From positions 33,628 to 97,627 of the forward strand of contig NZ_JAQCNH010000039.1 in NCBI RefSeq assembly GCF_028275115.1: a stretch of 64,000 nt of DNA. Reading direction: 5' to 3'. Origin of the DNA: Halorientalis sp. (GTDB lineage Archaea; Halobacteriota; Halobacteria; Halobacteriales; Haloarculaceae). The translations under genes were made by a program, and so were the position numbers. Under the pieces are notes generated by a model that ran no database searches, was not told the origin of the DNA, and saw only the letters and a list, made by a program, of their open reading frames with translations. Positions 50,734 through 60,027 of the stretch are shown one piece after another. Position 1 is the stretch's first letter, and the number at the start of each line of letters is the position of its first letter.

Positions 50734-51189
50734 ATGAGCGACCTACGACTGGAGAGTCCGGCCTTCGACGACGGGGAGCGGATTCCGGACCGCTACGGCT
50801 ACACCGAGGACGACGTGAACCCGCCACTGCGAATCGAGAGCGTGCCGGACGGGGCGGAGTCGCTGGTACTGATCGTCGACGACCCGGACGCGATGGAACC
50901 CGCAGGGAAAATCTGGGACCACTGGCTCGTGTGGAACATCGCTCCGGGAACCAGCGAAATCCCCGAGAACTGGGCGGCCGAGGATGCCATGGAGGGCCAG
51001 AACGACTACGGGGAACACGGCTACGGCGGGCCGAACCCGCCGGACCGAGAACACACCTATCGGTTCCGGCTGTACGCACTGGATACGACACTTCCCCTGT
51101 CGTCGGCGGCCGACAAGAACGAACTGGAAGACGAGATGATGGGGCAGTTGCTGGCGAACACGCGGCTCGAAGGGACGTACGCGCCATAA
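50734..51189 (+). CDS. YbhB/YbcL-type PEBP-like protein
   Basis: The 151-residue protein is a member of the phosphatidylethanolamine-binding family: F-D-D-G-E-R-I-P-D-R-Y, N-P-P-L-R-I-E-S-V-P, L-I-V-D-D-P-D-A, W-D-H-W-L-V-W-N-I, and G-Y-G-G-P-N-P-P-D-R-E-H-T-Y-R-F. The anion-binding residues D/H are all present. Bacterial and archaeal versions have no firm function. It starts at 50734 and has a TTTCTTTTGCC box upstream. Confidence 0.9.
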   Translation: MSDLRLESPAFDDGERIPDRYGYTEDDVNPPLRIESVPDGAESLVLIVDDPDAMEPAGKIWDHWLVWNIAPGTSEIPENWAAEDAMEGQNDYGEHGYGGPNPPDREHTYRFRLYALDTTLPLSSAADKNELEDEMMGQLLANTRLEGTYAP

Positions 51190-51294
51190 GAAAGACGATT
51201 TTCGCGCCCCACCCCCACGGGTGTTACGCACGGTCCGACCGGCTTTGGGTCGGCTTCGGTAGAGAGGGGTGCTGTCGACGTTCGAGTGACCTCC

Positions 51295-51804
51295 TCAGTA
51301 CTCCTCGTGTGCGAACACGGAATCGACCTGTCCCGCACACTCGGTCAGCAGCGTCGCCGCGTCGGAGTACTGGAGAATCTTCTGCATGTCACCGTCCAGT
51401 TCGAACTTGCCGGACATCATGCCGTCAACGGCACCGATGTTGCCCCGCGTCAGTTCGACCCAGTTCTCGTAGGTACCCGTGAGTTTGAAACCGTTGTCGA
51501 CCTCATCCTCGGATTCGATGAGGGAGGCCTCCGTACACTCGCCGTCTTCGAGGCCGACGATGGAGAGGCCCGTGTGACCCTCGGACGTCTCTGTGACGTA
51601 CTGGTCGAGTTCCTCCTGGAGGTGTTCGGGCATGGCCTCGACGTCGATCTCGTCGAGAGGCATATCAGTCATCTTGAAAATAAAGTCGCCGTTGAAATCG
51701 ACACCCCAACCGGCCGATTTCTCGGCGTACTCTTCGTTGCTGTTTACCTTCTGTTGGTAGTCGTCGAACCATTCCGAGCTCGGGAACATGAGTCCATCTG
51801 CCAT
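51295..51804 (-). CDS. SCP2 sterol-carrier-like protein
   Basis: The 169-residue acidic protein begins M-A-D-G-L-M-F-P-S-S-E-W-F and shows the SCP2-like pattern: G-V-D-F-N-G-D-F-I-F-K-M, then F-K-L-T-G-T-Y-E-N-W-V-E-L-T-R-G, and D-G-M-M-S-G-K-F-E-L-D-G-D-M. SCP2 domains bind lipids or acyl groups in a hydrophobic tunnel. Haloarchaea have several with unknown ligands. TTTTACTA (minus, about 51828-51835) lies about 28 bp upstream of the ATG. Confidence 0.82.
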   Translation of the reverse strand: MADGLMFPSSEWFDDYQQKVNSNEEYAEKSAGWGVDFNGDFIFKMTDMPLDEIDVEAMPEHLQEELDQYVTETSEGHTGLSIVGLEDGECTEASLIESEDEVDNGFKLTGTYENWVELTRGNIGAVDGMMSGKFELDGDMQKILQYSDAATLLTECAGQVDSVFAHEEY

Positions 51805-51872
51805 AGCATCACCACGTGAGACCCCAACCCTAGTAAAACTTCACGGGGAAATGTGTGGCTTCTTTTTAAGCA

Positions 51873-51887
51873 CCCCCAAATCGGGGG
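51873..51887. promoter_or_regulatory. Hairpin CCCCC-AAATC-GGGGG behind a T-rich box
   Basis: A TTTTTAAG element (51863-51870) is followed directly by a 5-bp GC stem with a 5-nt loop. It is 50-70 bp before the coaBC ATG and on the other side about 70 bp from the SCP2 start. A nearer box, GGATTTACC (about 51908-51916), has the right spacing for coaBC. The hairpin role is unclear. Confidence 0.3.
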
Positions 51888-51939
51888 CCCATCATCACAT
51901 CCGCTACGGATTTACCACGTCGGGGCCAACGAGTAGCTA

Positions 51940-53094
51940 ATGCTTTCCGGAGTGAACGTCGCGCTCGGGGTCAGCGGCTCCATCGCGGCGGTCAAGACCG
52001 TGGAGTTGGCCCACGAACTACGTCGGCAGGGGGCGTCGGTCAGAGCCGTGATGACAGACAGTGCCAGGGGGATCGTCCACCCGTGGGCCGTCGACTTCGC
52101 GACCGACGAACCCGTCGTCACCGAAATCACCGGGCAGGTCGAACACGTCGAACTGTGTGGCCGTGAGGGCTGGGCCGACGTGCTGCTGCTCGCGCCGGCG
52201 ACGGCCAACACTGTGGGGAAACTGGCAGCGGCGGTTGACGACACGCCGGTGACGACCTGTGCCACCACGGCACTGGGCGCCGACGTGCCCGTGGTCGTCG
52301 CGCCCGCCATGCACGAACCGATGTACGACCACCCTGGCGTCGTCGAAACAATCACACAGGTCCAATCCTGGGGCGTCGAGTTCGTTGACCCGCGAATCGA
52401 AGAGCAAAAGGCCAAAATCGCCAGCGAGGAGGCCATCGTCACCGGAGTCGCCCGCGCGACGACGCCCGATCCGCTGGCCGGTGAACACGTAATCGTCACG
52501 AGCGGCGCGACCACCGAGTCCGTCGACCCCGTGCGAACGCTCTCGAACCGCGCATCGGGCAAGACCGGTCGGGCCGTCGCACGAGCCTGCCACGTCAGCG
52601 GTGCCGACGTGACGCTCGTTCACCACGGCGACGACGTTCACTACGCGGACGTAGCACAGGTCGAGAGCGCAGCGGAGATGCTCGACGCCGTACAGTCTCA
52701 CGCCGACAGTGCCGACGCGCTCGTGTCGGCGGCAGCCATCTCGGACTACACTGTCGATGCCGCCGCTGAAAAGATCAAATCGGGGGCCGACCGGCTGACG
52801 CTCGAACTGACACCCACACCGAAGCTCATCGACACCGTCCGGGAGGCCCACCCCGAACTGGAGATCGTCGGATTCAAACTCGAGACGGAGGGTGGCGCGG
52901 AGACACTGACCGAGCGTGCCCGCGAGACGATGAACCGGGCCGGGTTGTCGTTCGTCGTCGGCAACCGTGCGGACGTGATGGGCGAGGCCAGCACCGAGGC
53001 ACTGGTAATCCGACCCGACCACGTCGACGAGTACACGGGGAGCAAGGCCGGTCTCGGCGCGCGCGTCGCCGAGGAACTCGCGACGGAGCTGTAG
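51940..53094 (+). CDS. coaBC: Bifunctional phosphopantothenoylcysteine decarboxylase / phosphopantothenate-cysteine ligase
   Basis: CoaBC makes 4'-phosphopantetheine for coenzyme A. The 384-residue protein has the flavin decarboxylase half (CoaC, about 1-180): G-V-S-G-S-I-A-A-V-K-T, and A-P-A-M-H-E-P-M-Y with the substrate-binding P-A-M motif. The ligase half (CoaB, about 185-384) has H-V-I-V-T-S-G-A-T-T-E-S-V-D-P-V-R, S-N-R-A-S-G-K-T-G and D-A-L-V-S-A-A-A-I-S-D-Y. The order is C then B, as usual. Archaea use a different route to phosphopantothenate but share this step. Confidence 0.95.
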   Translation: MLSGVNVALGVSGSIAAVKTVELAHELRRQGASVRAVMTDSARGIVHPWAVDFATDEPVVTEITGQVEHVELCGREGWADVLLLAPATANTVGKLAAAVDDTPVTTCATTALGADVPVVVAPAMHEPMYDHPGVVETITQVQSWGVEFVDPRIEEQKAKIASEEAIVTGVARATTPDPLAGEHVIVTSGATTESVDPVRTLSNRASGKTGRAVARACHVSGADVTLVHHGDDVHYADVAQVESAAEMLDAVQSHADSADALVSAAAISDYTVDAAAEKIKSGADRLTLELTPTPKLIDTVREAHPELEIVGFKLETEGGAETLTERARETMNRAGLSFVVGNRADVMGEASTEALVIRPDHVDEYTGSKAGLGARVAEELATEL

Positions 53095-53610
53095 CTCCTG
53101 GAGTCCCGGAACGTGTGACCGGTCTCTTGTAGTCACCGACACGGGACCGAAGCGACGTGACCGTGAGCTCGAACGGCACGCGGCGGCTTACGTGGTGGTC
53201 AGCGCCGACGGGACCTGTCTCTGAGACGGTGGCTCACCATCGCGAGTGGCATCGGGGCATCCCGGTCCCGGTTTCGGTTCCGGTCGCGTTCGCGGGTGTC
53301 CAGTCCGGCCTCTCGACCGGGGTCGCAGCCGTCCACACGTACTCGTCGTGGTGTCTGTTGTTAGCCGTCACCCAGGTTCAGTCGAGTGAGAGGGCACGTC
53401 CGGAAGGGGTGACGGTCGCGTCGGCCATCGTCGGTGACGCGGGAGCTGCGTCGGGCGCAGTGGTCGTGGTTTGTCCGCTCGGTCCGTCACGGCCGGCCAT
53501 TACAAGAGAGCCGCGACCACAACAGTCTGGCGGGCTCGTCGCACGGGGCGGTTCGGGGCGTTCCGTAGCGTAAACCGCCCGAGACGGAACCGGTACGGTC
53601 GTGAGGGGAC
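53095..53610. other. 516-bp convergent spacer, no gene seen
   Basis: The spacer lies between coaBC and the end of the Mrp operon. Open frames on both strands give basic or low-complexity translations without family resemblance. No tRNA or other RNA core is seen. It may carry terminators of both units; short T/A runs are scarce. Confidence 0.4.
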
Positions 53611-55341
53611 TCACAACGCCACGACGGCCGCAATAAGCGCGATGACGACGAGCAGGATACCGAAGCCGATGGTATCCTGTCGGGTGAGTCGCTCGACGGT
53701 CGCGTCGTCGATTAGCGACCGGGGGTCACGGACGAGTCGGGTCGCCGAGCGAGTCAGTCCGACGACCGCACGGTCGACCCAGGCGTACAGTTCGGTCGTG
53801 CCGACGACGAGCCCGCGCGTCCCGTACAGCGTGCCGGGGTTGTAGAGCCGGTCGATGTCGGGAATCTTCGCGACTCTGGAGAGCGGCGTCTTCAGAATCA
53901 CGAAGCCGATCACACCGGCGGCCGCCAGCGCGACTCCTTCCACGACGTGGCCGGGGGTGAAAGCAGTGTAGTCGAACCCACCCGGCAGGATGGCGTACAG
54001 CCCAGGCGGGTAGACGCCGAACAGGACACACAGCGCCGCGACCGCGACCATCGGGACGGCCTGCCCGATGCTCGCATCCTCGACGTACCCGTCGTACTCG
54101 CCGTGGAGAAAGGCGTAGTAGCCGAGTTTGATGAACGAGAGGAAGGTCCCAACCCCACCCGCGAGAAGCAGGTACCACAACACGTCGTAGTGGTTCTTGT
54201 GGGCCGCGACAATAACCATTCCCTTCGAGACGAAGCCGTTGAACAGCGGGAAGCCGGCGATGGACAGGGCGGCGACAAAGAAGGTAACGGCGGTGAGAGG
54301 CATCTTCCGGCCGAGGCCGCCGATCTTCTTCAAGCTCTCCTCGCCCGTGCGGTAGATGACGACGCCGACGGTCATGAACAGCAGGCTCTTGTAGAGGATG
54401 TGGTTGAACACGTGGCCGAAGGCGCCGGCGGTCGCAAGGCTGCTGGCGATGCCGACCCCGGCGACCATGTACCCGACCTGCGACTGGATGTGATAGGAGA
54501 GCAGCCGGCGCATATCGTTTTGTAGCAGGGCCATGCAGGCCCCGAAGACGGCCATCGCGCCGCCCATGTACGCGATAGCGAGTTCACCATCGGGGAATGC
54601 CCGGTACATGCCGTAGACGCCAGTTTTGGTCGTGAACACACAGAGGAAGACGCTGGCGGCGATGTGGGGCCGCGGGTAGGTGTCGGGCAGCCAGGCGTGG
54701 AGGCCGACGAAGCCGACGTTGACGCCGATGCCCAGGGCTGCGAGGACGGGCGCGACGGCACCGGCCACGCCCGGGTCGTGTGCGACACCCGGGAGCGACC
54801 CGAACAGGAACGTGCCCACGGTCGCGTACTGCCAGACGACGGCGGCCAGCAGGAGCGTCCCGCCGAGGCCGTGTAGCAGTGCGTAGCGGTAGGCGGCGCG
54901 GACGGCTTTGCCACCGTAGTGCCAGACCAGCAGGGTCGAGGTGACGGCCATCAGCTCCCAGAAGAAGATCAGGGTGAGCCAGTCACCGGCGAAGACCGCG
55001 CCAAGGCTGGTCCCGACGTACGACAGCGCGAAGGCGGTCTGGACGGCCTCGGCGTCGCTAGCCAAGGAGTACGCCACCGCGACCGCGCCAATGAACCCGA
55101 AGATCAGCCCCATCAGCCGCGAGAACACGTCCATGCGGAAGATGACGGTCTCGAACCCGAACAGGTCGACGTTCATGAAGTAGACACCCTCGGGCACCAG
55201 CCAGACGTAGGGGACGACGACAACGGTCGCGAGGATTCCCAGCGCGTGGGCCGCACTCCGGCCGAGATACCTGTCGGTCAGGGGGAGCAGCAGCGTCGCC
55301 ACCAGGACGGGCACGAACGGTGGGACGATCGGATCGACCAT
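53611..55341 (-). CDS. Mrp/Mnh-type antiporter subunit, MrpD/NuoN-like (third copy)
   Basis: The 576-residue membrane protein starts at 55341 (M-V-D-P-I-V-P-P); its start shares one base with the stop of the upstream gene. It belongs to the proton-conducting transporter family: T-L-I-F-F-W-E-L-M-A-V-T-S with the TM5 glutamate, then I-G-V-N-V-G-F-V-G-L-H-A-W-L-P-D-T-Y, then L-L-S-Y-H-I-Q-S-Q-V-G-Y. In the second block Asn stands where related subunits have the TM7 lysine, while a Lys occurs farther on in V-F-T-T-K-T-G-V-Y. It is the last gene of the operon, with extra C-terminal helices. Confidence 0.85.
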   Translation of the reverse strand: MVDPIVPPFVPVLVATLLLPLTDRYLGRSAAHALGILATVVVVPYVWLVPEGVYFMNVDLFGFETVIFRMDVFSRLMGLIFGFIGAVAVAYSLASDAEAVQTAFALSYVGTSLGAVFAGDWLTLIFFWELMAVTSTLLVWHYGGKAVRAAYRYALLHGLGGTLLLAAVVWQYATVGTFLFGSLPGVAHDPGVAGAVAPVLAALGIGVNVGFVGLHAWLPDTYPRPHIAASVFLCVFTTKTGVYGMYRAFPDGELAIAYMGGAMAVFGACMALLQNDMRRLLSYHIQSQVGYMVAGVGIASSLATAGAFGHVFNHILYKSLLFMTVGVVIYRTGEESLKKIGGLGRKMPLTAVTFFVAALSIAGFPLFNGFVSKGMVIVAAHKNHYDVLWYLLLAGGVGTFLSFIKLGYYAFLHGEYDGYVEDASIGQAVPMVAVAALCVLFGVYPPGLYAILPGGFDYTAFTPGHVVEGVALAAAGVIGFVILKTPLSRVAKIPDIDRLYNPGTLYGTRGLVVGTTELYAWVDRAVVGLTRSATRLVRDPRSLIDDATVERLTRQDTIGFGILLVVIALIAAVVAL

Positions 55342-57092
55342 CAGATCACCACCCCCGTCACGTTCTCGACCACGAGACGGACGATTTCGAGGAACACGGC
55401 GAAGTCGGGGACGATTCCGAGAACGACCGAGCCAGCCGCCGCGAAGCAGATCGGTCCGAGCATCAGCCACGTGGACTCCGCGCCGGTCCAGCGGCGGTGT
55501 TCCCAGTCGAGCCGGTCGTCCGGCCCGTGTTCCTCGTCGAGCTGGTGAGCCGCTTCGACCGTGTCCTGTACACCCTGTCCCTCGTGGTCACCGGCGAAGC
55601 CGTGGTCCGTGTCGGAGTCGCCGCCGTCCGGGTGGCGTTCGCCCCGACCGCCGTCGGTCACGGTCCCGGGGTCAGTCCCGGCGAACCGGCCGCCAGACGG
55701 CCCTTCGACCAGCGGCTTGTGGTCGGTCTCTGTCGGCATCTCGAAGAAGGCGGTGTAGACGATTGGCCAGAAGTACGCGATGTTGAGAACGCCCGAGACC
55801 AGCAGTGCGACCGCGTAGATGGTCCCGCCAGCGGAGACCGCGCCGATCAGCAGGAAATACTTGCTGACGAAGCCGGCGACGATGGGGATACCAGCCATCC
55901 CCGCCGCGGCGACGGCGAAGGCCCCCATCGTGAGCGGCATACGCCGCCCGATGCCGGCCATGTTGGAGATGTCGTCAGTGTGGGTTTCGACGTGGAGCGC
56001 ACCCGCACAGAAAAAGAGCGTGAGCTTCATGAACGCGTGTGCGGGGATGTGCAAGAGCCCGCCGACGAGAGCGAACGCCGAGGCCCTGCCCGGTGAGCCG
56101 ACGGCGGCGGCCCCGACGGCTAACCCGAGAACGATGTAGGAGAGCTGGCTCACCGTCGAAAAGGCGAGCCGGCGTTTGAGGTTGTCCTGCCGGAGTGCGA
56201 TGACACTCGCGACGACCAGTGTGAACGCGGCGACGGCGGCGAGGGCGGTCCCCATCCCGAGGTCGCCGACGAGTCCCGGACCGTAGATGTCCAGCACGAG
56301 GCGTGCGATGCCGAACACGCCGGACTTGACGACCGCGACGGCGTGGAGCAGCCCGGAGACGGGCGTCGGCGCGACCATCGCGTCCGGGAGCCAGGAGTGC
56401 AGCGGCATCAGCGCAGCCTTGACGCCGAAGCCACCTGCCAGCAGGGCGAAGGCCACCCGGGCCATCATCGGGTCGGCGTTGGCGAGGCTCGCGATGCCTC
56501 CAGGGGTGAACGCGACCGTGCCGGTCAGCCAGTAGACGAGGACCGCACCTGCGAACACCGCGACACCGCCGCCGAAGGTGTACGCGAGGTACTTCCGGCC
56601 CGCAGCACGAGCTTCGTCGGTCTCGTCGTGGCTGACCAGTGGGTATGTCGCGACGGTCAGCAGTTCGTAGAACACGAACAGGACGAACAGGTTCGAGGCG
56701 AACGCGACGCCCACCGCAGAGGAGACGCTGGCCGCGAAGGCCGCGAAGTACCGCGTCTGGGCGTGTTCGTCCAGACCGCGCATGTAGCCCATCGAGTAGA
56801 AGCTCGTAACGATCCACAGCAAACTGGCGAGCAGGCCGAACAGGAGCCCGAGCGGGTCGGCCCTGAGCGCGAACTCGACGCCGGGCAGGAAGGCGCCCAG
56901 TCGAGTGGCGTAGACGGTCCCGGAGAGGACACCGGGGACCATGCTGGCGATGATGCCGAACATGGAGAGCGCGGCCAGCACGGTCCAGGACTCCCGGAGG
57001 TCGGGCCGTCGGGCCGACAGCAGAATCGGGACGATAGCGATTGCCGACACCAGTACCGCCGCGAGCGGCCGGAGTGAGAAGACCTCGGTCAT
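55341..57092 (-). CDS. Mrp/Mnh-type antiporter subunit, MrpA-N/MrpD-like (second copy)
   Basis: The 583-residue protein has about 14 helices. It carries the TM5 glutamate in L-F-V-F-Y-E-L-L-T-V-A-T-Y-P and the TM7 lysine in F-G-V-K-A-A-L-M-P-L-H-S-W-L-P-D-A. F-S-T-V-S-Q-L-S-Y-I-V-L and N-M-A-G-I-G-R-R-M-P-L-T complete the pattern. A charged insert (about 455-545, rich in Asp, Glu, Gly, His) separates the last helix from the core. With no full-length MrpA gene present, this or the next subunit probably fills the MrpA antiporter position. It overlaps the neighbouring genes by one and four bases. Confidence 0.87.
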   Translation of the reverse strand: MTEVFSLRPLAAVLVSAIAIVPILLSARRPDLRESWTVLAALSMFGIIASMVPGVLSGTVYATRLGAFLPGVEFALRADPLGLLFGLLASLLWIVTSFYSMGYMRGLDEHAQTRYFAAFAASVSSAVGVAFASNLFVLFVFYELLTVATYPLVSHDETDEARAAGRKYLAYTFGGGVAVFAGAVLVYWLTGTVAFTPGGIASLANADPMMARVAFALLAGGFGVKAALMPLHSWLPDAMVAPTPVSGLLHAVAVVKSGVFGIARLVLDIYGPGLVGDLGMGTALAAVAAFTLVVASVIALRQDNLKRRLAFSTVSQLSYIVLGLAVGAAAVGSPGRASAFALVGGLLHIPAHAFMKLTLFFCAGALHVETHTDDISNMAGIGRRMPLTMGAFAVAAAGMAGIPIVAGFVSKYFLLIGAVSAGGTIYAVALLVSGVLNIAYFWPIVYTAFFEMPTETDHKPLVEGPSGGRFAGTDPGTVTDGGRGERHPDGGDSDTDHGFAGDHEGQGVQDTVEAAHQLDEEHGPDDRLDWEHRRWTGAESTWLMLGPICFAAAGSVVLGIVPDFAVFLEIVRLVVENVTGVVI

Positions 57093-58594
57093 GACAGGAG
57101 GAGTTCGAGCGTGGGAGCGAGTTGTTCAGCGAACGGAACGACCGCCGCGCCGAGCGTGACCGCCAGCACGGCGGCCACGAAGACGGCAGCGTACATCCCC
57201 ACAGAGGGACGTCCGCCGTCGGCGACCACCGCGTCGGGCTGGGCCGCCGTAGCCTCACTCTCGGCACGGTCGGCCATCGTGGCCGGCTCGCGGAAGTACA
57301 TCCGCTCGACGAGCCGGGCGAAGTACGCCAGCGTCAGCAGCGTCGAAGCGAGGATAATCGCCGCCAGTGGCCACAGTTGGGCCTGGACAGCCCCGAAGGC
57401 GATGTACCACTTCCCGACGAACCCGACCGTCGGCGGGACGCCGACCATCGAGAGCGCCAACACGGCGAACGCGCCGGCGGCGTAGGGCATCCGCTCACTC
57501 AGCCCCTCGTACTCGTGGACCTCGCGTGCACCGGTTGCGGTGGCGATTAGCCCCGCCGCGAGGAACAGGCCTCCCTTCATTATCGCGTGGCTCAGCAGGT
57601 GGACGCTCGTGCCGACGATGGCGGTCTGGTTCAGGACTGCGAGCCCTGCCAGCACGAGGCCGAACTGCGAGACCGACGAGTAGGCGAGCATGCGCTTGAT
57701 CTCGGTCTGTGAGACGGCGAGTAGACTGCCAGCGACGATGCTGACGACAGCACCGACGAGCAGCAGCGTCTGTGCCAGGTCGGCCGTGGCGAAGAAGTCG
57801 GGCGTGAACACCGACAGTGAGACTCGGATCAGGGCGTACGCGAACGTCGTCGAAACCAGTGCGGAGATGAGCCCGCTGACGCTGTCCGGCGATCCGGCGT
57901 ACGCCTCGGGCTGCCAGGTGTGCAGCGGGAAGACCGCGGTCTTGATGAACAGCCCGATAGCGATGAAAACAAAGGCGGTCTGGACCAGCGTGGACCCGTA
58001 CCCGACCTGTGCGAGTTGGGCCGACAGGTCCGCCATGTTCAGCGTCCCCGTCCCGATGTAAGCGTAGCCCACGCCCAGCAGGTACAGCGACGCGCCGACG
58101 GTGCCGACGATGAGGTACTTGAGCGCGGCGACCGCCGACCGGCCCGTGTCGCCGCTGGCGACCAGCGCGTACGCCGTGAGCCCCGAAATTTCGATGAACA
58201 CGTACATATTGAACACGTCACCGGTGACCGCGACGCCGGTCAGCCCGCCGATGAGCAACAGATACGTCGCGTAGAATGGGTTCCCGCGCGGACCGGCCGT
58301 GCGAGCGTACGCGAGGACCCCGAGGGAGACGGCCGCGACGAGGAGGACGGCCGACGCGGACAGTCCGTCGATTACGAGTTCGATCCCGTAGAACGACTCG
58401 TACCCGCCGACGACGTAACTGGTCGGGCCGGCCGTGAACACACGGTAGACGGCGACCGCAGCGAGGCCGAGCTGGCCGAGGCCAGCCAGTGCCGCGATTG
58501 GCCACCCGGTTTTCGAGCGCACGAGGCCGGCGAACAGGACGACCACCGACGCCACTAACGGCAGGACGACAAGGAACGGCGGCAGGTCAGTCAT
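57089..58594 (-). CDS. mnhD: Mrp/Mnh antiporter subunit D
   Basis: The 501-residue NuoN/MrpD-type subunit has F-N-M-Y-V-F-I-E-I-S-G-L-T-A-Y with the TM5 glutamate, L-F-I-K-T-A-V-F-P-L-H-T-W-Q-P-E-A-Y with the TM7 lysine, and M-L-A-Y-S-S-V-S-Q-F-G. The TM7 block with W-Q-P-E-A is closest to MrpD. Position directly after mnhC supports this. It overlaps mnhC by eight bases and the next gene by four. Confidence 0.92.
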   Translation of the reverse strand: MTDLPPFLVVLPLVASVVVLFAGLVRSKTGWPIAALAGLGQLGLAAVAVYRVFTAGPTSYVVGGYESFYGIELVIDGLSASAVLLVAAVSLGVLAYARTAGPRGNPFYATYLLLIGGLTGVAVTGDVFNMYVFIEISGLTAYALVASGDTGRSAVAALKYLIVGTVGASLYLLGVGYAYIGTGTLNMADLSAQLAQVGYGSTLVQTAFVFIAIGLFIKTAVFPLHTWQPEAYAGSPDSVSGLISALVSTTFAYALIRVSLSVFTPDFFATADLAQTLLLVGAVVSIVAGSLLAVSQTEIKRMLAYSSVSQFGLVLAGLAVLNQTAIVGTSVHLLSHAIMKGGLFLAAGLIATATGAREVHEYEGLSERMPYAAGAFAVLALSMVGVPPTVGFVGKWYIAFGAVQAQLWPLAAIILASTLLTLAYFARLVERMYFREPATMADRAESEATAAQPDAVVADGGRPSVGMYAAVFVAAVLAVTLGAAVVPFAEQLAPTLELLLS

Positions 58595-58970
58595 CGGTAC
58601 GCACCTCCTGCAGCACGTCTGCTTCGAGCGTGCCGTACTCGTTGTAGATGCGGACGATCAGCCCGAGTGCGACGGCTGTGAGGCTCACCCCGACGACGAT
58701 GGCGGTGAGGATCAGGACGTGCGGCAGTGGGCTGACGTAGGGGCCCGCCTGTTCGAGGACGGGGCTCTGTGCCCCGTCGACGTACGCCGCGGCGATGAAA
58801 AACAGGAAGATGCCGGTCTGGAAGATGTTCATACCGATCACTTTCTTTACAAGATTCGGACTGGCGATCATCACGTAGGCACCGATCCCCAGCAGGAGGA
58901 AGGTCCCCACGTAGTACGACCGGGTCGCGAGCAGTTCGACCGGCCCGGCAGCGAGGGCGGCGTCGATCAC
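58587..58970 (-). CDS. mnhC: Mrp/Mnh antiporter subunit C (NuoK-like)
   Basis: The 127-residue protein has three hydrophobic segments and resembles NuoK/MrpC: L-L-G-I-G-A-Y-V-M-I-A-S-P-N-L-V-K-K-V-I-G-M-N, then Q-T-G-I-F-L-F-F, then L-P-H-V-L-I-L-T-A-I-V-V-G-V-S. This is the interface subunit of the Mrp complex. It overlaps mnhB (ATGA) and mnhD. Confidence 0.92.
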   Translation of the reverse strand: MIDAALAAGPVELLATRSYYVGTFLLLGIGAYVMIASPNLVKKVIGMNIFQTGIFLFFIAAAYVDGAQSPVLEQAGPYVSPLPHVLILTAIVVGVSLTAVALGLIVRIYNEYGTLEADVLQEVRTDD

Positions 58971-59494
58971 AGCAACCCCTCCCGCTCGTCGGCGTCACGG
59001 TCGTTTCGCTGGTCACCGCTCGCCCCGGCCGCTAGTCCGAAAAAGAGGCCGGCGACGATTCCGGAGACGATGACGCCGATGCCGATTTCGAACAGTTCGA
59101 TCCCGTACTTGTTGAAATGGTCGATGGGGACGACGTCGTACTCGAGGAAACTGCCGCCGAGAGCGACGGTACCGATCCCCAGCAACAGGACGACGGAGAC
59201 ACCGACCCCGACGATAGCGACGAGGCGTTCGGGCGTGACCCAGTCGCGGGTCGACTCGACGCCGAACGCGACTGCTAGCATCAAGATGACGGTACTGACG
59301 ATGACTCCGCCCTGGAAGCCGCCGCCCGCCGAGTCGGCCCCGTGGAACATGATGAACAGACCGAACGTGAACACGAACGGCGCGACCACTCGGACCGTCC
59401 CCATGATGATCGGGCTCTCGACGTACAGCGTGCGGTCGGAATCGCCCGTGTCGCCGTCTTCGCTGGTCACGGGCTCGCTCTCCGGTGTACTCAT
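58967..59494 (-). CDS. mnhB: Mrp/Mnh antiporter subunit B
   Basis: The 175-residue protein has a hydrophilic acidic N-terminus of about 28 residues and then four hydrophobic segments. The MnhB domain is clear: V-R-V-V-A-P-F-V-F-T-F-G-L-F-I-M-F-H-G, then G-G-G-F-Q-G-G-V-I-V, with N-K-Y-G-I-E-L-F-E-I-G-I near the end. It overlaps the DUF4040 gene by four bases. Confidence 0.93.
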   Translation of the reverse strand: MSTPESEPVTSEDGDTGDSDRTLYVESPIIMGTVRVVAPFVFTFGLFIMFHGADSAGGGFQGGVIVSTVILMLAVAFGVESTRDWVTPERLVAIVGVGVSVVLLLGIGTVALGGSFLEYDVVPIDHFNKYGIELFEIGIGVIVSGIVAGLFFGLAAGASGDQRNDRDADEREGLL

Positions 59495-60027
59495 GCAAAC
59501 ACCTCCCGACCGAGGACGACGAGCAGGCCGACGCCGGCGGCGAAGACGACGACGGCCTCACCCATCGTGTCGAAGCCGCGGTACGCCGCGAGCACCGCCG
59601 TCACGGCGTTTTTTACTTCGGTTTGTTCGTAGGCGTTGTCGAGGTAGTAGTCGGTCACCTCCGACTGGGCGACGGGCGTCTCCGCCGAACCGACCGGCGG
59701 GAGTGCTCCCAGCGTCGACGCGAGAACGCCTGCGATGAGGACGGCGACGAGTAGTCCTTTGGGGTCGAGGGATTCGAAGATTGCTTCGCTCGGCGGTCGG
59801 ACGGTCTTCGTGATAGTGACCAAAAAGAGGATTGTCGTGACGCCAGCACCGACCGCCGCTTCGGTCAGGCCCACGTCTGGGGCCTCCAGGAGGACCCAGA
59901 TCATCGCGATTCCGAGGCTGTAGGCCGCGAACGCGATGATTGCGGCCAGCACGTCACGCAGGACGGCCGTCGCAAGCGCACAGGCCAGTACGAGCGCGAG
60001 CAGTGCGACGGGGACCGGGTCGATCAC
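59491..60027 (-). CDS. MrpA C-terminal-type subunit (DUF4040 plus MbhE-like)
   Basis: The 178-residue protein corresponds to the C-terminal end of bacterial MrpA, present here as a separate gene. The first part (about 1-75) is DUF4040/MbhD-like, with Y-S-L-G-I-A-M-I-W-V-L-L-E-A-P-D-V-G-L-T-E-A-A-V-G-A-G-V and the acidic residue pair on helices 2-3. A second part (about 90-175) has a conserved loop and the G-F-D-T-M-G-E-A-V-V motif typical of MbhE. It overlaps mnhG and mnhB by four bases each. Confidence 0.88.
   Translation of the reverse strand: MIDPVPVALLALVLACALATAVLRDVLAAIIAFAAYSLGIAMIWVLLEAPDVGLTEAAVGAGVTTILFLVTITKTVRPPSEAIFESLDPKGLLVAVLIAGVLASTLGALPPVGSAETPVAQSEVTDYYLDNAYEQTEVKNAVTAVLAAYRGFDTMGEAVVVFAAGVGLLVVLGREVFA

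Noticed and set aside
53157-53573. A 138-codon frame downstream of coaBC
   Set aside because: Translation is low in acidic residues and has no recognisable pattern; no promoter-like box at a suitable distance.
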